Of a DNA stretch of 64,000 nt, positions 56,156 through 64,000 are shown one piece after another. Each line of letters starts with the position of its first letter. Position 1 is the first letter of the stretch. This stretch comes from Angiostrongylus vasorum (lineage: Eukaryota; Nematoda; Chromadorea; Rhabditida; Metastrongylidae), in assembly GCA_018806985.1 (NCBI GenBank), contig JADANN010000462.1:558001-622000 (forward strand), written 5' to 3'. The notes under the pieces were generated by a model. That model made no database searches, had not been told where the DNA came from, and was given only the letters and a program-made list of their open reading frames with translations. Both the position numbers and the translations under genes were made by a program.

Positions 56156-57610
56156 GTAAAAAAATTAGCTTTAAAATGAATTGCATTGACAATGTTAGCA
56201 CTAAATATTAGTTGCAAAATCTGGTTATGAATTTCATGGGAACAAAAACGGCCCTTATTACTCCATCAACGCATCTTTACCCTAATGCTTTCTCGCTAAG
56301 GCATGGATTCCTGGGCTTGGACCAGGTTCGACAATTCTATCCCATGTGGAATATAGTGGAAGTCAACCTGTGTTAGAATTCACTACCATTTTAAGAATAG
56401 TGTACCAGCTGGCAAGTGATGACAACGTGGAAATCCATAAGCGCTGTTTTTTTCGAACTCAGGAAAGGAAAATCTTGTTGAACCAGACAAAAAAATAACT
56501 GTGCTTTGTTCGCAGCATTCTCCGCTGTTTCTGTAGAGGGAGCCATTCAAGTATTTAGCCAAGTATTAATATTATAGCATTACAAACAATAAGAGCTGTT
56601 ATGGTCCTTATGAGATTGCCAATGTATTAAGTGGTTAAGCTGAACAGTATACAAGAATTTTCCATCCGAAAGCTCAACTAAAAGCCTTGCCGTCTCCCTT
56701 TCCTGGTTCACCAGCCGCCAGTGAAGACAAATACGGAACGTGGTGGTAAAACTACACTGGAATTCCTATAATAGATCAAAGTGCTCAAAACCAGCATTAA
56801 ACCGGTATCAGCATCACGCGCAATAAAGCCCCCAGGCTACAACTTTAGGCAGTGAGGGATCGGTGTGAGGCTACTAAATCTCGGATTGCAGAGAAGGCCA
56901 TGGGAACTATCTAAATACAATACACTCAGGAGATGTGATTGAAACTGCTTCTTAATCTGGACATTGCATAGCAAAACTTCCTCATTTGGGACAGTTTTTA
57001 CACCCTCTTAAAAATTTCAAACTACATAGAGTTTCACTTGATGGCCTTTGAGGAGACCAACGCCATAAACTAACGTTGGAATGGTTTTATCGTTTGCCCA
57101 ACTGCCCCCTATGATATCGACTTTAAAAAATATGTTATCACCTCATTACACTCAATTTCTCGAGTCAGAAAAATTCATGTCATAAATTGCTTCTTGCCAA
57201 TCTGTGCAGACGATTTTTTAAAAAACTTCTCCTTGTTTTATGACCCTGCGTCAAATATACTGCCAACACCTTTTTCACCCGATCCTCTTCCTCATAACCG
57301 TCATTCACGAAGTTCTTCGGATTTTCCATGAGGGTTCAACCGACACTTGAGGGATTTCTAGTCTCTTGAATGTTGTCGTATGCTGATCAGGTTGTTTGTC
57401 CTTGAAATCTCGGGATACTCATGCTAGGGGCGTTTCCAGACCTTCATCACAGGAAGGCCCGACTTTTGTGCACTGGAATGAGCAGATTTCATAAGAGTTT
57501 GGTAGCACGTTTATGACCCCCAAAGAGGTGGAGAGTTTGGTTGGCCAATTACCGGGTGGAACCATGGTTTTTGTGCGTAATGAGCGGTACTAGACATTCG
57601 CGCCTTGTGT
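56156..57610. other. No feature seen
   Basis: About 1.4 kb of AT-rich sequence with no recognised coding exon. No repeat shared with the rest of the window was found by eye. Confidence 0.45.
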
Positions 57611-57614
57611 AAGT

Positions 57615-58490
57615 GATCATCAGTATCACCTGTTGCCACTCGTCCCGTTGATCGTCGAGTGACTGGAGCGGGTACCAGTAAATCTTCCATTTTTCCCCTG
57701 TCGCGTGCAAGAGTAGCCCAGTGGGTTCTACTCGCTCTAGGGACTCGTCGAGCATCATATCTTTCTTCTAGGCTTTTCGTGAAGAACTCTGACCATCGGG
57801 TGGTCTTCCTGCAGCGCGATTAACATCGAGGGATCCAGTCGCTAACGGCTCTTGTCCATCGGCTGTCATTCATACGCATTACGTGTCCGGCCCACCTTAT
57901 CTTCGACTACTTGGCGTACAGAACGTCATCTTTGATTTTTGATCGTTGGCGCAGGTCGGAACATCGGATCCCTTCTTTTACTTGATCGAATAGGGAGTCA
58001 ATAAATTTGATATTTCTTCCTGTCGCCGGCAAGAATAGCTCATTAGGGTTCCGTACGCTATGGGAGCTCGTTGAAAATTAGATCTTTCTTTCAAGGTTTT
58101 CATGAAGGATTCTCACCATCGGTTCGGTGGTCTTTCTGCTGCACCTTTAACAGCCCGAAGAATCCAGTCGCTAACGGCCCTCATACATCTGTTGTCGTTG
58201 ACGCATTATGTGCCCGGCTAAAATTTGGCCTATAGAAAGGTGTCTTTTTGATTTTAATCGTTGATGTTCGTCAGATCATTGGATCCACTCTCTCATTTGC
58301 GTCGCTCTATAACGTTGAGTGATCTTCCATGCTGTTAAGGTTTAGGACGGGTTTAGGACGCATACCTTAAGCAGGGAGAATCGTGGAAGCGAAAAGCTAG
58401 GTATGGCGTCGGGTGTTCTTTATTCTCCTCACAACATCTTCCATGCTTTTGAAAGCTCCTCAAGTCGCTCGTTTCGTCCTGCTCAACTTT
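57615..58490 (-). mobile_element. RTE-2 3' region, internally duplicated
   Basis: GTCCCGTTGATCGTCGAGTG and TCCAGTCGCTAACGGCTC match the 3' part of the minus-strand RTE-2 copy (30.9-31.3 kb). The same blocks recur at about 58020-58300 (CAAGAATAGCTCATTAGGGT, CCAGTCGCTAACGGCCCTC), so the 3' part is present twice in tandem. The RT domain is not included. Confidence 0.65.
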
Positions 58491-58794
58491 GAAGCTATCA
58501 ACATTTGCAATCCATATGTGTGACAAAAAAAAGCTTCTGCGCTACGCAATTAAGTTGCTGGCAGCAAATGGTGGTCGCTTCACGGAATGTACGGACTAGA
58601 TGCCAGTATTTTTCGCAGATATCCATTCCATAGGGTAGCCGAGATTCAGCATAGTGAATGTATTCGAAATAACACGCAACTTGACACATAGTTGACGATA
58701 TTGGTTTCTTGACAATTCACAGCAACTTTTCGATTACTCCGCAAAGCAACGATTGGATATGCACCCACACCGGTTCTTAATGCTTATAGTTAGT

Positions 58795-61720
58795 TGCTTG
58801 GATACTTGGATGGTCCGTCTTCATAAGTTGTGTGGACCCCAGCACATTTGTCACTCATTTCTTTCCCTCGCAATCGTCGTCCATGGTGGTGGTCTCATTA
58901 GAGCATGGTAGAGGGTCCAGCTCTCCCTACCATGATCTGTAAAATGACTGCAGCTACGAGTACAGCCGATTAATGATGGTAAGGAACAGGCCCGTCCAAC
59001 GTGTAGATGGCCGTCCCTAGGGGACGCCTATATCCTCGTGGAGGCCACTATATAGTTCTTTTCGTTCATCTGACGTCCATTCTTCTCCTTATATGACCAA
59101 AACATCTATCATCTATGTTTCGCAATCGACAATAGGTTCGCCTGGGTCTCCGAGACCAGATAAATCTCGAGGATCAGACCATTGCATTCCGGCTAGATAT
59201 TCAGTGTGCCGGTTATATTTCAGAAGACATCGTTCAAGTGATCTGTGAGTAGTGTGCAAAATCGCTGACATGGGTGAAGTACCATACCACGTCTATGCAG
59301 CACAACACAGCTCTAGAAGGAGTGTTGAATAGAAAAGTTGAACTCGGATTTTTGGGTCCTTCAGCTGGTCGGTGGTTGGTTAAAAAAGTCCGAACACGGC
59401 CCATGCTGCTGTCCTTCTCCTACATAATTCTTCCTACATGTTGTTCTCCGTGTTCACTGATCACCCAAGATACACTTACGAGGTGGTCTCTACAATCAGG
59501 GGAGCCATCCAATTCAGCTTTTTTCGCCTTCGCACCATGGGTTTTTCATGAACTGGGACTTCTACCGATTTATACGTGCGCTGATCATTTTACCCGCTTC
59601 GTTGAGCTCACTGATCATCGTCTGCTTCGCTAGTACTTCTTGAGATGATGATGTCGTCGGCGAAACCAAGTTTTGATAGAAATTTTCCAACAATACGTAT
59701 ACCCTTCTCGCCCCAGTGGAGTAACTTCAATATCCACTGCGGTGGGCCTTTGAACAACTTTGGCGATCTTGTGTCGCCTTGTCAGAACCACTTTCCTTAT
59801 TGGTATGGTAAGAGATCGATAGAAAAGCTGTATTTTCGTAGCGCAGTTCCAGTAAAAGTCAGAGAGAGTTCTTATGTAGGGACCAGTCCATTCCTTGGCC
59901 GACAAACGCTGATAGGACTGCATTTGTTTCTACACTGCAAAGGCTTTTTCACAGTCCACAAAAATTAGGGACTTGGGGCAAGTAGTTCTCCCAAAAAAAC
60001 TTAATGGTCCTGGACACAGTTTGGATGTAGTCTACGCAGCAAAATTCCTGTCGAAATTCTGCTTGCTGAACTGGTTGTGCCTCATCCAATGTCCTTGACA
60101 TGTGCCAGAGGACAATCTTCCTTAAGAGCTTGTAGAGTACACTCAACAAGCATATCGGACGAGTTTAGGAAGATCCTTTTCATCATCTTCCTTGGGCAGG
60201 ATGACCGAGCGCGACGTGCTTTCCTATGGAATCCTTTCCTTTTGTAGGTGGGCTGTCACATGGTTTGCGAGAAGTACGTGTGAATTGTGGCTACCAGCTC
60301 TAGGGAAGTCGACGGTGATATTATCGGGTCATGGAGCTTTGCCTCTTTTCGTGCTTTCTATCGCAACTCCCTCAGATGCAAGAATCCCAAGTGGTTTCTT
60401 TTCAGCGCGGATTTTAGCGTCTCGGACGGCGATTGTGTAACGGAAAAAAGTTGGTATAGGACACTGCCGTTACCAATCGCATATCATGGCGGGATATTTT
60501 GGTGATCCCACCTTTCTTCGTTAATGCTGACAGCGGAACTTTATAGTCGCCCAAGTCCCGACGACGTTTTTTCAGACTGCTTCTTTTCTCTGCTACCTCT
60601 AATAGTTTCTTCTGCCTGTACCGATTTAGACCTTCTCACAAAGCTCTTCTGCAAGTGGCATTTAATACTGGCCATGTTGAACGTGTCGAAGTAAGAGAGG
60701 AGCAACCTTCAGTTTCCTTCTCTTCTCAGGCAACTCAGTGGTACTGGAAACGATCTAATATTTTTGTTCGAGGTCAAATTTTCGCACGGTGATGGAAATC
60801 AGTGTACAATGGATGGACTACCGATGTGTCAAGTAGGCACCATCTTCTGCTTGTCAAAATATTATCGATCTTCGCAGGTTTCTTTCTTCTAGAAAAACGA
60901 GTTTCCGTGGAAGAGACGTGCTGCCGACAAGAGTTTTTGAAGACGGCTTCTATTCTCATTTCTTTCTCCTAATCTGAAATTTCCGATCCTGTATTTCCTC
61001 TCGTTGGCCTTTCCTATTCTGGCTTTGAAGTCTCCGACAAAGCGTATGCTTTATCACTGCGGATAATTTCCTCCAGCTGGTAGTAGAACGCATCCAGTTG
61101 GTATTCATCAGTCGCATCGGTCCGTAAGTAGCAGTTGATGATTATGATCTTCTTATGACGCGTCAGTTGCAAAAGGAGGAAGGCCAACCGAGGGTATAGG
61201 ATCTCGTACGAATCATCGAGGTGGATAATGGGCGGGTGAACGACAAAACGCATGCTACCGACATTTCGCGACAGGACTTCTCTCCGCGGATGACACGCTT
61301 ACTGTTCTTCAGTTGGCGTATGTCGGCCTTCCCTTTTACTTTCTTGTAAGACGATCACACGAAATTTGACGCGATCTGCGGCTTCAAAAAGGATGTGAAG
61401 ACCAACGTCTGAGGAGAGTGTTCTGGCATTATTCATGCATTGTAAGAAACAATACCAATTGCATATCGTGCGTGTTTTCGCGGATCCGGTTCCAGCGACG
61501 TTCTGCGTAACCCGAGATTTTGTGGTCTCTCACCGGTCGTCTCACCGCCTGACGTCATAGACAGGGGAGCACCCAGTGTTGAAGCGGGCCTGTTGATGGT
61601 TGAGCAGTTTGATCTTCTGTGGAGTACCGACTTAACCTTGCAAGGGCGATCCAGGTGTTGACCACGATATGGATCTGAAGGAAATATCTTTCCGGCACAA
61701 TCCCTCCTCGGTCATGCTAC
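58795..61720 (-). mobile_element. RTE-1 non-LTR retrotransposon, minus strand, decayed
   Basis: On the minus strand: a 5' region near 61700-61650 shared with 3470-3500 (CATCGTGGT, CCCTTGCAAGGTTA); endonuclease MRFVVHPPIIHLDDSYEILY (61250-61190) and NCYLRTDATDEYQLDAFYYQ (near 61137-61078); RT with SVLYKLLRKIVLWHMSRTLD (near 60145-60090) and QVPNFCGL; and a 3' end near 58795 (plus-strand CTTGGATGGTCCGTCTTC). Multiple frameshifts and stops make it inactive. It is a second RTE-1 copy, inverted relative to the one at 3.4 kb. Confidence 0.8.
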
Positions 61721-62010
61721 TAGCTGATTCGGAGACGATATTAAAACCGAGGTCTAAAAGGAAAGTAGGGATGAACAAATGACCCACCACTCAAGGACGA
61801 TGTAGAAACCGAATTCCCTGGCTATTCGTAAGGGAAAAATAAAACCATTCTCTTTGCGATTATACTGTTATTAAAAAGTAAACAATGTGAAGTAAAGCTT
61901 GCCACTGTTAGAGACTGCTGAAAGTGAGCCGTCGACTATTGTTGGTGTCCGAACCGAACAATGCGAAAATCACAACAGGTCGATGGGAACCGGGATGGAT
62001 GGATGGAAAC

Positions 62011-62093
62011 CCAAACGGGAATCCAGACGGCAACCCAGACGGTAACCCAGACGGCAGCAGACGGTAACCCAGACGGCAACTCAGACGGGAACA
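62011..62093. repeat. 12-bp minisatellite, seven units
   Basis: Tandem units of the type CCAGACGGCAAC with variants (CCAAACGGGAAT, CCAGACGGTAAC, TCAGACGGGAAC); one unit is shortened by a base. A GGGATGGATGGATGG run precedes it. On the minus strand the array would read as Leu-Pro-Ser-Gly repeats, but no gene supports translation. Confidence 0.9.
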
Positions 62094-62739
62094 CAATCGC
62101 ATGACCTCGACTCGTGCAGCGTTTCAGCGACGCGCCTACTGTTTAGCGTTCGTGCAACCGCGCCGCACGCAGCTGCGTAGTGACGGTGTGATCGTACTCG
62201 CCATGAGAACCGCAGTGGATCCAGATCCCCTGGATTGTGTCTGGATGTGTCTTTGGGCTCTCGGTTCCCTATAATTCTGTCCTTGTTCGAAACCGGTCCT
62301 TCAGTGTGAAATTTTTCTTGTTCAGCAATCGAGAGGTTGTTGTACAGCACACCTTTACTTCCGCACAAAAAACATATAATACAACAGTAGCTGTCGTCTC
62401 GGCAGTATCCCCTTCTTCAGAGCCTGGAATGGTATACTGATATGCCATTTACTACGCCAGACGCTTCAATAAAGAGAGAAAACATCACGTTTACAACCAA
62501 TTCATGAGGTTTATAGGAAGTCGCTCCTGGGAGTTGACCTTTCGAATGAGTCTACCCCTCCCGGAATTCTGTTGTGCAGTGTTTTCATGTTAGTTGGTGT
62601 GCTTGTGTGCATAGAATCTGTACAAAGACCGCCTGGATCGATAATTCCAGGTGTTAATTGGTTGCTAATCGCCTAGACGGTTTGTCATTTGATAGGTTTA
62701 AGTGGTTTCTGATAACCCTGTTGTCATTATGTCGTCACT
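62094..62739. other. Intergenic, possible upstream region of the right-edge gene
   Basis: Locally GC-richer to about 62220 (GCAACCGCGCCGCACGCAGC), then ordinary AT-rich sequence. No exon or repeat family is recognised. Confidence 0.35.
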
Positions 62740-62960
62740 TTTTCTTTACTGCCTATTCTTTTTTAATGGAAAGGTATTATGCGAGATATAACCATAATGA
62801 TGCAGAGATATTTGCAAAACTCAGAGCCGCTGGTGTCTGCGGTGCGGACCGAACACGCTTATCCTTACCCTTTCCGGGGCTAACGCGTTCACCAGCACAC
62901 CATCCGGGTCCTTCGTTTCGCCTTTTTCTTAGCCGTGTTATTGACCTATGGGTGCCATTA
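62740..62960 (-). mobile_element. S2 SINE-like copy
   Basis: Plus-strand text TACTGCCTATTCTTTTTTAA, AGATATTTGCAAAACTCAGA, GGTGTCTGCGGTGCGG, TTTCCGGGGCTAACGCGTTC and GTCCTTCGTTTCGCC is S2 read in reverse. The 5' end continues into GGGTGCCATTAACGATCACC. Confidence 0.75.
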
Positions 62961-63049
62961 ACGATCACCCGTCAACAGGGTTGATCTGGGGAGCATGGAT
63001 CGGCCTTGAACCCAACTGAACTAAGGCTGTGGTATAAATCACAAGGTAG

Positions 63050-63345
63050 TTACTTTTGTTTACTGCCTGTTCTTTTTTTAATGGTAGGGTATCATGTGCA
63101 ATATAACCATAATGATGCTGAGATATTTGCAAAACTACGGACCGGAGGTGTTTGCGACGGGGAACGAATCCGTCACCATCCTCTCCGGGAGCTAATGATT
63201 GCTGATAGCACCTATAGGTCATTAACACGGCTGAGAGAAAGCCGAAACGAAGGAATAGCATGGTGTGGTAGCGAATGTGTTAGCTCTCCGTAGATGGTAA
63301 TAGCGTGTTCGGTCCGCACCGCAGACACCAGCGGTCCCGAGCATT
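63050..63345. mobile_element. Inverted S2 pair
   Basis: The left half, 63050-63215, is S2 in reverse (CTGCCTGTTCTTTTTTTAAT, AGATATTTGCAAAACTACGG). The right half, 63228-63345, is S2 forward (CCGAAACGAAGGAATAGCAT, GGTGTGGTAGCGAATGTGTT, CGTGTTCGGTCCGCACCGC). They meet head to head around 63190-63240. Confidence 0.7.
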
Positions 63346-63714
63346 CAAATATAGCATGCCTATCGTCATTTTCGTGCTGCCATAGTACTTTTGACTCTTA
63401 TTCACTTTCTGTTGTTCTTCAAGTTCGGGAATCTCGGCTTGGAATTCCCTTCACCGATTTTTTTGCTCAGGTTTATCTTCGTGGTAATTGAACTGTTTTA
63501 GGGACGACGTTTACTGATTTGGTTCTACTCACACTTATGTACTTCGTTTTGTGACAGGGTATCGATCTTCACTGAAGTATGATAAAATCGCTGTCTCGAA
63601 AGGAAACGAATAAGCGAAAAGTGTGTGATCTTCAATTCATGTGTTCCTTCCAGTTGTCTCCTTTTTTTCATTTAATTGAATTTTGATTTACAGACTTTAT
63701 TTCGGGATGAAGCG

Positions 63715-64000
63715 ATGGATGCGGCCGTAGCCCTTCCAAGCGACGACATAACCTTCGAGCAAGCATGGATTATCCACAAGCTTGATTGTTTAGGTTGTCT
63801 ACTTCACGACATGCACAACCCAAAGTAATTTCTACCGCTCTCCACCTTTTTTGTTTTTAATTCCTTTGCTTCCCATTCAGAAGCTGTGCTCATTTCCAGT
63901 CTGAGTTGTATAAGTGATCTGTTTCATATTATCTTGTATGCAGTACAAATCCAGGCCAACGAATTGTCGTGACAACCCATACTGTATCAAGCGGCTGGGA
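63715..64000 (+). CDS. N-terminal part of a possible USP48-like deubiquitinase (runs off the window)
   Basis: Exon 1 coding part 63715-63824, preceded by acceptor TTTACAG at 63687-63693, then donor AAA|GTAATT. Exon 2 starts at 63955 after AAATCCAG and runs off the end; phases join (AA + G = Lys). The predicted start is MDAAVALPSDDITFEQAWII, and exon 2 contributes PTNCRDNPYCIKRLG. That Asn-Cys-x-x-Asn-Pro-x-Cys pattern resembles the region just before the catalytic domain of USP48-type ubiquitin hydrolases as I remember it. No catalytic Cys or His box is within the window, so the assignment is tentative. The frame could also open upstream of the chosen ATG, because the exon is open from 63694. 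Confidence 0.4.

Noticed and set aside
1..64000. Spliced-leader RNA gene, rRNA or telomeric TTAGGC array
   Set aside because: Looked for by eye on both strands; no GGTTTAATTACCCAAG-type leader, rRNA segment or telomere run was found.

Overview
The window looks like nuclear DNA of a nematode, most likely a strongylid such as a hookworm. This is inferred from small exons with TTTCAG-like acceptors, long repeat-stuffed introns, an AT-rich background, acceptors just upstream of ATG that would suit spliced-leader trans-splicing, and many decayed RTE-type non-LTR retrotransposons. There is no prokaryotic, plasmid or viral backbone, no CRISPR array and no credible stand-alone tRNA or rRNA gene. Species is inferred, not shown.

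Five protein genes can be supported. (1) 8411-14067, minus strand: a 12-exon RNA-binding protein of the hnRNP M / MYEF2 type with three RRMs; every splice phase closes (481 aa). (2) 15490-19199, plus: a 12-exon model for a Ser-rich, charged protein with many SP/TP sites that I do not recognise (about 418 aa). (3) 20667-39694, plus: a nine-exon taxilin (340 aa) spread over 19 kb. (4) 49635-51926, plus: junctophilin (jph-1), 763 aa in a single uninterrupted exon. (5) 63715 to the right edge, plus: the first two exons of a gene resembling the N-terminus of a USP48-like deubiquitinase.

The rest is mostly transposon-derived. Two RTE-like families occur as dead copies: RTE-1 (best copy 3415-6610 plus; also 58795-61720 minus; fragments near 2.1, 10.0, 25.2 and 55.7 kb) and RTE-2 (26740-29330 plus and 30890-33600 minus, a head-to-head pair inside taxilin intron 6; fragments at 2.7 and 57.6 kb). 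Around them are short non-autonomous families: S1 and S2 (tRNA-like heads with A and B boxes), S3 (tRNA-like head plus a 3' end resembling the RTE-1 tail), family C (no recognised head, same RTE-1-like tail) and two inverted-repeat MITE families (D and E). Several S1, S3 and C copies are flanked by target-site duplications of about 7 to 18 bp that can be read directly.

Layout: 0-3.4 kb repeat fragments; 3.4-6.6 RTE-1; 6.6-8.0 empty; 8.4-14.1 hnRNP M-like gene; 14.1-15.5 divergent intergenic region with S2 and MITE D; 15.5-19.2 unknown gene; 20.7-39.7 taxilin; 40-49.5 gene-poor; 49.6-51.9 jph-1; 52-63 repeats; 63.7-64.0 start of the right-edge gene. The most interesting signal is not a gene: at least two unrelated short elements (S3 and C) carry the 3' end of RTE-1, which suggests they parasitised that LINE's machinery. 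All family relations come from reading by eye and were not confirmed by database search.
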